In this document: positions 1-6,830 of the stretch, in pieces
Layout of the letters: each line of letters begins with the position of its first letter
Numbering within the stretch: position 1 is the first letter of the stretch
From: an uncultured Planctomycetaceae bacterium
GTDB taxonomy: Bacteria > Planctomycetota > Planctomycetia > Pirellulales > UBA1268
NCBI GenBank assembly: GCA_937926325.1
Contig: CALAZQ010000411.1
Span: 1-12,558, forward strand
Direction of reading: 5' to 3'
DNA: 12,558 nucleotides
Notes under the pieces: model-generated
The model's input: the letters and a program-made list of their open reading frames with translations, nothing else
What the model was told of the DNA's origin: nothing
Database searches by the model: none
Made by a program: the position numbers and the translations under genes

Positions 1-79
1 GAGAACCGGGCGGCTTGCGGCTTGCTGGCTGCTGGGGTGAAATACCGCAGACCGTTCACCCATCTGCCCGTTTTTCACC

Positions 80-84
80 AGGAG
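80..84 (+). promoter_or_regulatory. Ribosome binding site that sets the pgk start
   Basis: AGGAG lies 8 bases before the ATG at 93. The open frame runs upstream to about position 15, but the extra 26 codons have no counterpart in PGK proteins and no ribosome binding site, so the ATG at 93 is chosen. Confidence 0.8.
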
Positions 85-92
85 CCTCCCCC

Positions 93-1298
93 ATGGCCAA
101 GCAGTCGATCGCCGATCTCGACCCCGCCGGCAAGACCGTTCTCGTCCGCGTCGATTTCAATGTGCCGCAGGACGACAGCGGGGCCATCACCGACGACCGG
201 CGGATTCGGATGGCCCTGCCGACGATCAAGTCGATCATCGACCGGGGCGGCAAGGCGGTGCTGATGAGCCACCTCGGCCGGCCGAAGGGGGCCGCCGACC
301 CGGCCCTGTCGCTGGCTCCGGTGGCCACGCGGTTGGGTGAACTGCTGGGGAAGCCGGTCGCCCTCGCCACCGACACCGGCGGGCCCGACTCGGCCGCGAA
401 GGCGACGGCACTGCCGGACGGCGGGGTGCTGGTGCTGGAGAACGTGCGGTTCAACCCGGGTGAAAAGAAGGGGGACGACGCCGACTATGTTGCTGGCCTC
501 GCCGGCCTGGCCGACGCCTATGTCAACGACGCCTTCGGCACCTGCCACCGCACCGAGGCCAGCATGTATGCCGTGCCCAAGGCGATGAAGGCCGCCGGCA
601 AGCCGGCCGTGGTCGGCTTTCTGGTCGACAAAGAAATCAAATACCTCGCCGAGGCCATCGGCCAGCCCAAGCGGCCCTTCGTCGCCATCCTGGGGGGCAA
701 GAAGGTGAGCGACAAAATTGCCGTCATCACCAACCTGTTGTCGATCTGTGACCATGTGCTGATCGGCGGGGCGATGGCCTACACATTCTCGCTGGCCCAG
801 GGGGGCCAGACCGGCAAGTCGCTGGTTGAGCCCGACAAGGTGGAACTGGCCAAGGAACTGCTGGCCCAAGGGGGCGACAAGCTGGTGTTGCCGATCGACA
901 CCCACTGTGCCGATGACTTTTCCAGCAGCGCCAACAAACAGATCGTGAAGGCGGGCGAGATTCCGGAGGGCTTTGAGGGTCTCGACATCGGCCCCGAGAC
1001 CGCCGCGCGGTATGCCGCCATCATCCGTGCCGCCGGTACCGTGGTCTGGAACGGGCCGATGGGGGTCTTTGAGATGCCCCCCTTCGACGCCGGCACCAAG
1101 GCGGTGGCCGCTGCGGTGGCTGACGCCACGGCGGCCGGGGCGATCACGATCATCGGTGGTGGCGACTCAGCCGCCGCAGTCGAGCAGCTGGGCTATGCCG
1201 ACCGGGTCAGCCATGTTTCGACCGGTGGCGGGGCGTCGCTTGAGATGCTGGAAGGCAAGGCCTTTGAGACCGTGGCCGTCCTCGATGACAAGGCCTGA
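93..1298 (+). CDS. pgk: Phosphoglycerate kinase
   Basis: Cytosolic glycolytic enzyme that transfers the acyl phosphate of 1,3-bisphosphoglycerate to ADP, giving ATP and 3-phosphoglycerate; reversible in gluconeogenesis. The 401-residue length is normal for bacterial PGK. The N-terminal substrate domain shows VRVDFNVP (18-25), SHLGRPKG (59-66), [11 protein letters not shown] (116-126) and [13 protein letters not shown] (145-157), carrying the usual Asp, Asn, Arg and His contacts. The C-terminal nucleotide domain shows GGKKVSDKI (201-209), [10 protein letters not shown] (318-327), the phosphate-binding GGGDS (355-359) and [14 protein letters not shown] (376-389). Small departures from the commonest family sequence are Lys203 where Ala or Ser is usual and Cys151 in the NDAFGT-HR motif; neither removes a known catalytic residue. 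No gapA or other glycolytic gene is visible next to it. It converges with nrdJ and ends in a hairpin 8 bases after the stop. Confidence 0.98.
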   Translation: MAKQSIADLDPAGKTVLVRVDFNVPQDDSGAITDDRRIRMALPTIKSIIDRGGKAVLMSHLGRPKGAADPALSLAPVATRLGELLGKPVALATDTGGPDSAAKATALPDGGVLVLENVRFNPGEKKGDDADYVAGLAGLADAYVNDAFGTCHRTEASMYAVPKAMKAAGKPAVVGFLVDKEIKYLAEAIGQPKRPFVAILGGKKVSDKIAVITNLLSICDHVLIGGAMAYTFSLAQGGQTGKSLVEPDKVELAKELLAQGGDKLVLPIDTHCADDFSSSANKQIVKAGEIPEGFEGLDIGPETAARYAAIIRAAGTVVWNGPMGVFEMPPFDAGTKAVAAAVADATAAGAITIIGGGDSAAAVEQLGYADRVSHVSTGGGASLEMLEGKAFETVAVLDDKA

Positions 1299-1305
1299 AG
1301 CAAAA

Positions 1306-1337
1306 CGGCCCGGAGTGTCGGGAGACACTCCGGGCCG
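1306..1337 (+). terminator. Perfect hairpin after pgk
   Basis: A 14-base arm (cggcccggagtgtc) and its exact reverse complement enclose a GGGA tetraloop, starting 8 bases after the pgk stop. There is no T run after the stem, so it is either a GC-rich terminator of the type common in high-GC bacteria or an mRNA 3'-end stabiliser. It could also act on transcripts coming from the other strand. Confidence 0.75.
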
Positions 1338-1656
1338 CCTGTATGAAGCTGCCGCCGTCTTGCGAACAGTGTAGGTTGCGAAACTGGTGCAGATCCGGCC
1401 GACGTGCGACCACCGAAGCTAAAGGATCCGGACCAACGCGATTGAGTGTGGCACCTCCGCCAAAAAGGCCGACGGCAGATTCAGTTGTCTTGCTGACTGG
1501 CAGGGGGTTTCCCTCGCCAGACCATGCTTTCGGCTGAATCGGCCGCGGGGCTTCAACAAAGTTTCCCGGACGTGTCGCGGTCGCATACGCTGCTGCGAGG
1601 TGGTCACACAGAGGCACAGCGCCACGGTGCGATGTGAGCATAATCCGCATAGCTCC
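1338..1656. other. Intergenic stretch without a gene, left of the tandem repeat
   Basis: About 320 bases between the pgk hairpin and the repeat array. Reading frames here are short and run into the repeat in several frames, with no convincing ribosome binding site or family motif. The one local structure I see is an imperfect hairpin at 1497-1520 (ctggcaggg pairing with ccctcgccag, one bulged base). No tRNA or riboswitch was recognised. Confidence 0.6.
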
Positions 1657-2026
1657 TGTCCGCCGGCTTCCGCCTGGCGGCTTCCGTGTTGGCGTCTGGT
1701 TGCGGCGGATGGCGAACGCGTAGCAGCCGAAGGACTGCGGAGCCATGCTTCCCGGCAGGCAGCCGGGAGCGGAAGCGACCGGACCGGCAGCACGTTTGAT
1801 GCGAACTCATTCATTGAGCACCGCGTGTCCGCCGGCTTCCGCCTGGCGGCTTCCGTGTTGGCGTCTGGTTGCGGCGGATGGCGAACGCGTAGCAGCCGAA
1901 GGACTGCGGAGCCATGCTTCCCGGCAGGCAGCCGGGAGCGGAAGCGACCGGACCGGCAGCACGTTTGATGCGAACTCATTCATTGAGCACCGCGTGTCCG
2001 CCGGCTTCCGCCTGGCGGCTTCCGTG
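1657..2026. repeat. Perfect 169-base tandem repeat, 2.2 copies
   Basis: Copy 1 is 1657-1825, copy 2 is 1826-1994 and a third partial copy is 1995-2026. Comparing the two full copies by eye I find no mismatch, and the 32 bases of copy 3 also match. The unit starts tgtccgccggcttccgcctg. Inside each unit is a hairpin, tcccggc-aggca-gccggga (1749-1767 in copy 1), followed by a 32-base motif (1766-1797 and 1935-1966) that recurs in diverged form between oppC and oppD. The unit length is not a multiple of three, so the same peptide strings appear in successive frames on both strands. This argues against coding. Perfect identity points to recent duplication or active homogenisation. Confidence 0.93.
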
Positions 2027-2046
2027 CCCGCACCGGTACAGCTAGC
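2027..2046. repeat. 20-base direct repeat, distal copy
   Basis: cccgcaccggtacagctagc, identical to 2128-2147, with 101 bases from one start to the next. It begins exactly where the truncated third copy of the 169-base repeat ends, and it borders the hairpin cluster. Confidence 0.85.
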
Positions 2047-2101
2047 CCCGCAGGATGCGGGGCGGCGGTGGCGAGCGACCCTTGGCGTCGCCGCCACCGC
2101 C
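2046..2101. repeat. Two adjacent GC hairpins
   Basis: The first is perfect: ccccgca-gga-tgcgggg at 2046-2062. The second pairs ggcggtggcgagcgac (2064-2079) with gtcgccgccaccgcc (2087-2101), giving 15 base pairs with one bulged A and a 7-base loop. Together with the hairpin at 2107-2135 they make an almost continuous run of stem-loops between the two copies of the 20-base direct repeat. This resembles REP/REPIN-type or small MITE-like palindromic DNA, though no family can be named from sequence alone. Confidence 0.75.
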
Positions 2102-2106
2102 CCTCA

Positions 2107-2135
2107 GGTGCGGGGGCCATGGATGGCCCCGCACC
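2107..2135 (-). terminator. Hairpin just after nrdJ, likely terminator
   Basis: ggtgcgggggccat (2107-2120) pairs with atggccccgcacc (2123-2135), with one bulged G and a 2-base loop. It begins 7 bases beyond the nrdJ stop on the - strand. No T tract follows. It probably terminates or stabilises the nrdJ transcript, and it is also part of the palindromic cluster that starts at 2046. Confidence 0.6.
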
Positions 2136-2147
2136 GGTACAGCTAGC
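2128..2147. repeat. 20-base direct repeat, copy covering the nrdJ stop codon
   Basis: Identical to 2027-2046. The nrdJ stop (TAG on the - strand, 2143-2145) and part of its last sense codon lie inside this copy, so the distal copy carries a duplicate of the nrdJ 3' end. Confidence 0.85.
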
Positions 2148-5100
2148 TACAGCCCATGCTGTTGCCGCAGTTGTGGCAGAGATAGCAGTTGCCGTTGCGG
2201 ACGGTGATCGAACCGCAGTTGTCGCAGGCCGGGGCGTCGATCTGGAACTTGGCGAACTGGCTCTGCCGATCAGCCGGGCTGGCCTGTGGGTCTTCGGCCA
2301 TTTTCAGCCCGGCCCGCTCCAAGAGCGCTGCCGTACCGTCAGCCGTCTGCCGCTTCGGGGCCGACAGGGTCGCCGCCCGGGCCGTGACGACCGCCTTGCC
2401 GTTGCCGCCCGGATGCCGGCCCCGGCTGCCGGTCAGTTCGCCGCTGCTGGTGTGCTTGCCGTTGGTGGCTTCCTGCCGACTGTCCCGCCCGCTCGCCCTC
2501 ATGGCGGCGGGCTTAGACTCACTTTCTCCATCGTCTCCCGCAGCGGCCTCCCCGCCGCTGCCACCACTTGAACCACCAGTCCGATTCGCCTCTCGGTAGC
2601 CGGGCAGGAACTCTGTGCCCATCCAGCGGAAGATGTAGTCGACCAGGCTCTTGGCCACCGGGATGTCGGGGTTCTTCGTGTAGCCCCAGGGTTCAAACCG
2701 GGTGTGGGAGAACTTCTTGGTGTAGACCTCGAGGGGCACGCCGTACTGCAGGCTCATCGAGACTGCCGTTCCGAAAGAGTCCATCAGGCCGCCGATCGTG
2801 CTCCCCTCCTTGGCCATGGTGATGAACAGCTCGCCGGGGCGGCCGTCGTCGTAGAGGCCGACGGTGATGTAGCCCTCGTGGCCACCGACGTTGAACTTGT
2901 GGGTGAGGCTGCGGCGGGTGTCGGGCAGTCGCTCCCGCCGTGGGGCAGCGACCGCCTTTTCGGCCTTCTTGTCGCTCTCGGTGCTGGTGGAGAGCGGCTG
3001 GCTTTCCTTTGAGCCGTCCCGGTAGATGGCAATCGCCTTCAGCCCCAGTCGCCAGCCTTCGGTGTAGGCCCCGGCAATGTCCTCGGGCGTGGTTTCCCGC
3101 GGCATGTTGACGGTCTTGGAGATCGCCCCCGAGATGAACGGCTGGGCGGCCGCCATCATGGTCACATGGGCCCGCCACTGGATCGAGCGCTTGCCGAGCC
3201 GGGGCTTGAAGGCACAGTCGAAGACGGGCAGGTGCTCGTCCTTCAGCTCCGGGCAGCCCTCAATGGTGTCGTTCTTGTCGATGTAGGCCAGCACGTTCTC
3301 CACTGCCGGCTCGTCATAGCCGAGCTTCCGCAGGGCCAGTGGCACGGTCTGGTTGACGATTTTCAGCATGCCGCCACCGGCGAGCTGCTTGTACTTCACC
3401 AGGGCGATGTCGGGCTCGATGCCGGTGGTGTCGCAGTCCATCAGGAAGCTGATGGTGCCGGTCGGGGCCAGCACGGTCGCCTGGGCATTGCGGAAGCCGT
3501 TGCGGCGGCCATCGGCCAGGACCTCGTTCCAGATGTCCCGGGCGGCATTCTTCAGATAGTCGGGGCAGGCGTCGTCGATCTGCTCAACGGCATCGCGGTG
3601 CATCTGCATGACCTTCAGCATCGGCTCGCGGTTGGCGGCAAAGCCTTCGAAGGGACCGACCGCCCCGGCCAGTTCGGCACTGGTGCGGTTGGCCGCCCCG
3701 TGCAGGATGGCGGTGAGCGCCCCGCAGAGGCCGCGGCCAGCGTCAGAGTCGTAGGCCATACCGTCGGACATCAGCAGGCTACCGAGATTGGAGTAGCCCA
3801 GCCCCAGCGGCCGGTAGAGATGGCTGTTGCGGGCGATCCGAGCGGTCGGATAGCTGGCGTGATCGACCAGGATTTCCTGGGCGATGAAGAAGACCCGGCA
3901 GGCGGCGGCAAACCGTTCGACGTCGAACTCGCCGTCGGGCTTGCGGAATTTCATCAGGTTGATGCTCGCCAGGTTGCAGGCGGTATCGTCGAGGAACATG
4001 TATTCCGAGCAGGGGTTGCTGGCGTTGATCCGGCCGGAATTGGGACAGGTGTGCCAACGGTTGATCGTGGTGTCGTACTGCACCCCGGGGTCACCGCACT
4101 GCCAGGCACACTCGGCCATCCGATCCATCAACTCGCGGGCCTTGTAGGTCGGGCCGGCCTTGGACGAGTCGGTGACCCAGCGGGTCGTCCAGGAGTCGTC
4201 CCGTTCGACCGCCTCCATAAATTCGTCGGTGAGCCGGACCGAGAGGTTGGCATTCTGGAACAGGATCGAGCTGTAGGCCTCGCCGTTGAAGTTGCCGTCG
4301 TAGCCCCCCTTCTCGATGAGGACGCGGGCCTTCTTCTCTTCCTTCGACTTGCACTCGATGAAGTCCATGATGTCGGGATGGAAGACCTTCAGCGACTGCA
4401 TTTTGGCAGCCCGCCGCGTCTTGCCGCCGCTTTTGACGACGGCGGCGATCTGGTCGTAGACCCGCATGAACGAAAGGGGCCCGGAGGGCTTGCCGCCGCC
4501 GGAGAGCTTTTCCTTTTCGCTGCGAAGCGTGGTCAGGTCGGTGCCGGTGCCAGAGCCAAACTTGAAGAGCATCGCCTCGCTGCGGGCGAGGTCCATGATG
4601 TCTTCCATGTTGTCTTTGACGCTCTGGATGAAGCAGGCACTGCCCTGCGGGTACTCATAGGGATTTTCGGGCTGCACCACATCGCGACGGGCCTCGTCCC
4701 ACCGCCAGTTGCAGGGAGCGCCCTTCACGCCGTATTGGTGATAGAGGCCGACGTTGAACCAGACCGGTGAGTTGAAGGCCCCGTGCTGGTGGACGCAGAG
4801 CCAGGCCAGATCGCGGTAGAAGTTCTCGCCGTCCTGCGGGGTCTTAAAGTAGCCGTCGGCAATGCCCCAGTCGGCGATCGTGCGAGCCACCCGGTGCACC
4901 AGCTGCTTGACCGAGTGCTCGCGTTCCGGTGTGTGGATTTCGCCGTAAAAGTACTTGCTGACGACGACATTGGTGGCCAGCTGGCTCCAGGCGGCCGGAA
5001 TCTCACAGGCGGCCTGCTCAAACAGCAGCTGGCCATTTTCGCCTTTGATCGCCGCCGTGCGGAGTTCCCATTCGGTCGTATCAAACGGGCTGTCCACCTC

Positions 5101-5232
5101 GACGGGGCAGAAGGTCGGCTCGACAGCGAGTGCCTTCCGGGTTGGAGTGGCCGTTGAACCGCCGCCTGAAGCCGTGTCGGTTGCGGGGCTGGTGGATGAG
5201 GCAACCGGGGCGGACGATTCAAACTGGGTCAT
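2143..5232 (-). CDS. nrdJ: Adenosylcobalamin-dependent (class II) ribonucleotide reductase
   Basis: Cytosolic enzyme that reduces ribonucleotides to deoxyribonucleotides for DNA synthesis, using coenzyme B12 to make the active-site thiyl radical, so it works with or without oxygen. The protein has 1029 residues. Visible signatures are NSPVWFNVG (154-162), GSACFIQSVKDNMEDI (197-212), KFGSGTGTDLTTLRS (224-238), NPCSE (406-410), TACNLASINL (417-426) and APTGTISFLMDCDTTGIEPD (589-608). By family knowledge Cys408 is the thiyl-radical cysteine, Asn406 and Glu410 are its active-site partners, and Cys200 and Cys419 form the redox pair. Residues 770-885 match the extra domain typical of NrdJ. A Ser/Gly-rich low-complexity linker (884-950) then leads to a tail with six cysteines (CDNC 1003-1006, CYLC 1016-1019, Cys1022, Cys1028), the probable metal-binding or disulfide-relay end. 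The ATG at 5232 is chosen over an upstream GTG at 5262 because AAGGAG precedes it. Confidence 0.97.
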   Translation of the reverse strand: MTQFESSAPVASSTSPATDTASGGGSTATPTRKALAVEPTFCPVEVDSPFDTTEWELRTAAIKGENGQLLFEQAACEIPAAWSQLATNVVVSKYFYGEIHTPEREHSVKQLVHRVARTIADWGIADGYFKTPQDGENFYRDLAWLCVHQHGAFNSPVWFNVGLYHQYGVKGAPCNWRWDEARRDVVQPENPYEYPQGSACFIQSVKDNMEDIMDLARSEAMLFKFGSGTGTDLTTLRSEKEKLSGGGKPSGPLSFMRVYDQIAAVVKSGGKTRRAAKMQSLKVFHPDIMDFIECKSKEEKKARVLIEKGGYDGNFNGEAYSSILFQNANLSVRLTDEFMEAVERDDSWTTRWVTDSSKAGPTYKARELMDRMAECAWQCGDPGVQYDTTINRWHTCPNSGRINASNPCSEYMFLDDTACNLASINLMKFRKPDGEFDVERFAAACRVFFIAQEILVDHASYPTARIARNSHLYRPLGLGYSNLGSLLMSDGMAYDSDAGRGLCGALTAILHGAANRTSAELAGAVGPFEGFAANREPMLKVMQMHRDAVEQIDDACPDYLKNAARDIWNEVLADGRRNGFRNAQATVLAPTGTISFLMDCDTTGIEPDIALVKYKQLAGGGMLKIVNQTVPLALRKLGYDEPAVENVLAYIDKNDTIEGCPELKDEHLPVFDCAFKPRLGKRSIQWRAHVTMMAAAQPFISGAISKTVNMPRETTPEDIAGAYTEGWRLGLKAIAIYRDGSKESQPLSTSTESDKKAEKAVAAPRRERLPDTRRSLTHKFNVGGHEGYITVGLYDDGRPGELFITMAKEGSTIGGLMDSFGTAVSMSLQYGVPLEVYTKKFSHTRFEPWGYTKNPDIPVAKSLVDYIFRWMGTEFLPGYREANRTGGSSGGSGGEAAAGDDGESESKPAAMRASGRDSRQEATNGKHTSSGELTGSRGRHPGGNGKAVVTARAATLSAPKRQTADGTAALLERAGLKMAEDPQASPADRQSQFAKFQIDAPACDNCGSITVRNGNCYLCHNCGNSMGCS

Positions 5233-5240
5233 GGACAGCG

Positions 5241-5246
5241 CTCCTT
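5241..5246 (-). promoter_or_regulatory. Ribosome binding site that sets the nrdJ start
   Basis: AAGGAG on the - strand, 8 bases before the ATG at 5232. The alternative GTG at 5262 has nothing similar and would sit almost at the predicted transcript start. Confidence 0.8.
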
Positions 5247-5275
5247 GGGGAAATGGCCTCACGCGGGCCTAACAA

Positions 5276-5303
5276 AGTATACTTGCGTATAGCCAGTCAA
5301 CAA
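5276..5303 (-). promoter_or_regulatory. Candidate sigma-70-type promoter of nrdJ
   Basis: On the - strand a TTGTTG box (5298-5303) lies 16 bases from TATACT (5276-5281). Transcription would start near 5269, leaving a leader of about 37 bases, too short for a cobalamin riboswitch downstream of this promoter. The AT-rich composition stands out from the GC-rich surroundings. Boxes were identified by eye. Confidence 0.5.
5278..5291. promoter_or_regulatory. Palindrome overlapping the nrdJ -10 box, possible operator
   Basis: TATAC-TTGC-GTATA is a perfect 5+4+5 inverted repeat that overlaps the proposed -10 element. A repressor bound here would block the promoter. It is AT-rich like NrdR boxes, but I could not match it to the NrdR consensus or find the usual second box, so the regulator is unknown. 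Confidence 0.35.
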
Positions 5304-5749
5304 GCCGTATCGTCGAATTCGCGCGGCCGGGATGAGTCCTTCACCCGGCTGGGAAGCCCAGAAAAACGCGAAAGGCGGAAGGCAGGTCCATCTGCGTGCT
5401 ATCGCAAGATATTGTGGTTTGTACCGCTTCGACCACTTCATATGGCCGGGGCGTGAATGTAACGGCGTGTCGGCTGACGTCAAGCAGAATTTTCTACAGC
5501 CCACAAAAGACGTTGCTCAGGCCTATTTTCGAGGTGCGGAGGGAACTGCAGGCATGATGGCACGAGCAGTTCTTGCGAGGGGTTTCGCGGGGAGGGCGGA
5601 GTGGCCCCCGTCGCGATATGGCCACGGCAGCAAAAAAAGACAGGGTGAATGGCAGCCCGGCCTTGCGATAATGCTGGGTGCGCAGAAGCCACGCCGTTCT
5701 GGATCGGACGCCCGTCACTCGCCCTCACCGCCCTTTTGGAGAGACAGCC
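5304..5749. other. Intergenic region between nrdJ and the PfpI gene, no gene seen
   Basis: About 445 bases between divergent genes. Open frames of up to 160 codons on the + strand and 81 on the - strand exist, but they have no start signal, low-complexity composition and no recognisable family. Small inverted repeats are present: gccggg and cccggc arms around 5329-5350, ctggg-aag-cccag near 5349-5361, and gtggcc/ggccac at 5601-5606 and 5620-5625. A GATAAT at 5667-5672 could be a -10 for the downstream gene, but I see no good -35. No riboswitch or structured RNA family was recognised. Confidence 0.5.
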
Positions 5750-6307
5750 ATGACCACCTTCAGCCACGCCCATCAGCCGCTCGCTGGCATCCGCATGCTG
5801 GCATTCGTCGGTGACGCCTACGAGGACTTGGAACTCTGGTACCCCAAGCTGCGGATCGAGGAGGCAGGCGGCCACGTCACCGTCGCCGGGAAACTGCAGG
5901 GCCGCACCTACGCCGGCAAGCATGGCTATCCCTGCACCAGCGACGCCGCCATCGGCGACATGGAGGCGACCGACTTTCACGGGGTGCTGCTGCCCGGTGG
6001 CTGGATGCCCGACGCCCTTCGCCGCGATGAGAAGGTGCTTGACCTGGTTCGAGAGTTTGCCGCCCACGGCAAGCTGGTCGCCGCCATCTGCCACGGCGGC
6101 TGGATTGCGATTTCAGCCGGCGTCTACCGGGGGGTACGGGTGACCGGCAGTCCCGGCATCAAGGACGACCTGATGAACGCCGGGGCGATCTGGGAAGACA
6201 CACCGGTGGTGGTCGATCGGCACTTTGTGTCCAGCCGCAAGCCGGCTGACCTGCCCGCCTTCATGACGGCAATCATCGAGGTGCTCGCAGCCGCTGCGGT
6301 CGTGTAG
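5750..6307 (+). CDS. PfpI/DJ-1 superfamily protein (class I glutamine amidotransferase-like)
   Basis: A 185-residue single-domain protein of the PfpI branch of the DJ-1 superfamily. Members are variously reported as cysteine peptidases, deglycases or stress chaperones, so the exact reaction is open. The nucleophile elbow AICHGGW (112-118) carries Cys114 followed by His115. The conserved acidic residue is probably Glu25 in DAYEDLELWYP (22-32). LLPGGWMPDALR (80-91), TGSPGIKDDLMNAGA (132-146) and SSRKPADLPAF (161-171) are characteristic family segments. There is no signal peptide, so it should be cytosolic. The start is chosen because GGAGAG (5738-5743) lies 6 bases upstream; the longer open frame from 5678 has no such signal. 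It is 46 bases upstream of a Fur-family gene on the same strand, which suggests a shared stress or metal-linked unit. Confidence 0.9.
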   Translation: MTTFSHAHQPLAGIRMLAFVGDAYEDLELWYPKLRIEEAGGHVTVAGKLQGRTYAGKHGYPCTSDAAIGDMEATDFHGVLLPGGWMPDALRRDEKVLDLVREFAAHGKLVAAICHGGWIAISAGVYRGVRVTGSPGIKDDLMNAGAIWEDTPVVVDRHFVSSRKPADLPAFMTAIIEVLAAAAVV

Positions 6308-6353
6308 GCTGAGGAGACCGCCTCGAGGAACCGCTGCCCGGAAGCACCGCCTG

Positions 6354-6830
6354 ATGTCCGCCAAACCCTCGTCCACCAAGGCCATTGAAGACCGCATTCG
6401 CGGGGCGGGCCTGCGGTGTACCCGGGCCCGGGTGGCGGTGCTGGGCCAGCTGTTACGGGCCACCGGCCCACTGACCCATGCTGAAATGGCCGACGAGCTG
6501 GCCGACGAGGGCTATGATCGGGCGACGATCTATCGCAACCTCACCGAGCTGACCGAGGCCCAGCTGGCCACCCGGGTCGATCTGGGCGACCATGTCTGGC
6601 GGTTTGAGCTGAAGCGGCATCATGCCGAAGGTGGCCTCGGCGAGGATCACCCCCACTTCGTCTGCACCAGCTGCGGCGAGGTGTCGTGTCTGGATGACGT
6701 CAAGGTGGCGATCACGCCCAAGCCGGGTGGCGATAGCAGGGCAAAGCAGCCCCCGGCCGGCAAGGCGGGCATCCGCGCAGTGACAGAGGTCTTGCTGAAG
6801 GGCCAATGCGAAAATTGCAGCGAGGACTGA
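6354..6830 (+). CDS. Fur-family metal-responsive transcriptional regulator
   Basis: A 158-residue cytosolic DNA-binding regulator of the Fur/Zur/PerR family. The winged-helix domain spans about 10-85, with the recognition helix in RATIYRNLTELTEAQLA (56-72). The metal and dimerisation domain shows RHHAEGGLGEDHPHFVCTSCGEVSCLDD (start 88), where His89, His90, His99 and His101 and the zinc pair Cys104/Cys107 are visible; a second pair, Cys152/Cys155, lies in GQCENC at the C-terminus. A Pro/Gly/Lys-rich insert (about 121-140) replaces part of the usual domain. Which metal or peroxide it senses cannot be told. The ribosome binding site is weak (GGAA about 10 bases upstream). Its last 25 bases overlap the start of the oppA-like gene, so the two are probably co-transcribed and translationally coupled, making the importer a possible target. 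Confidence 0.92.
   Translation: MSAKPSSTKAIEDRIRGAGLRCTRARVAVLGQLLRATGPLTHAEMADELADEGYDRATIYRNLTELTEAQLATRVDLGDHVWRFELKRHHAEGGLGEDHPHFVCTSCGEVSCLDDVKVAITPKPGGDSRAKQPPAGKAGIRAVTEVLLKGQCENCSED

Noticed and set aside
15..43. pgk promoter (TTGCGG, 17 bases, TGAAAT)
   Set aside because: The boxes are poor matches in GC-rich sequence, and the region may belong to an upstream gene cut by the window edge.
1497..1520. Hairpin ctggcaggg/ccctcgccag as a second terminator
   Set aside because: Far from either gene end, with a bulge and no T run; a chance inverted repeat is as likely.
1419..1979. 186-codon open frame on the - strand, and similar frames on both strands across the tandem repeat
   Set aside because: They are built from the 169-base repeat; the same peptide strings recur in different frames because the unit is not a multiple of three. 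No ribosome binding site or family match.
1657..2026. CRISPR array
   Set aside because: The repeats are directly adjacent 169-base units without unique spacers, and no cas genes are near.
3166..4770. 534-codon open frame on the + strand
   Set aside because: Lies antisense to nrdJ, whose protein is unmistakable. Long antisense frames are expected in high-GC genes.
5233..5500. Cobalamin riboswitch upstream of the B12-dependent reductase
   Set aside because: Looked for the B12-box and the conserved cobalamin-aptamer core on the - strand; neither is visible, and the proposed promoter leaves a leader of only about 37 bases.
5259..5504. 81-codon open frame on the - strand directly upstream of nrdJ
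   Set aside because: It runs through the predicted nrdJ promoter, has no ribosome binding site, and resembles no protein I know.
5332..5814. 160-codon open frame on the + strand before the PfpI gene
   Set aside because: No start signal, no family likeness, and it overlaps the well-supported PfpI start in another frame.
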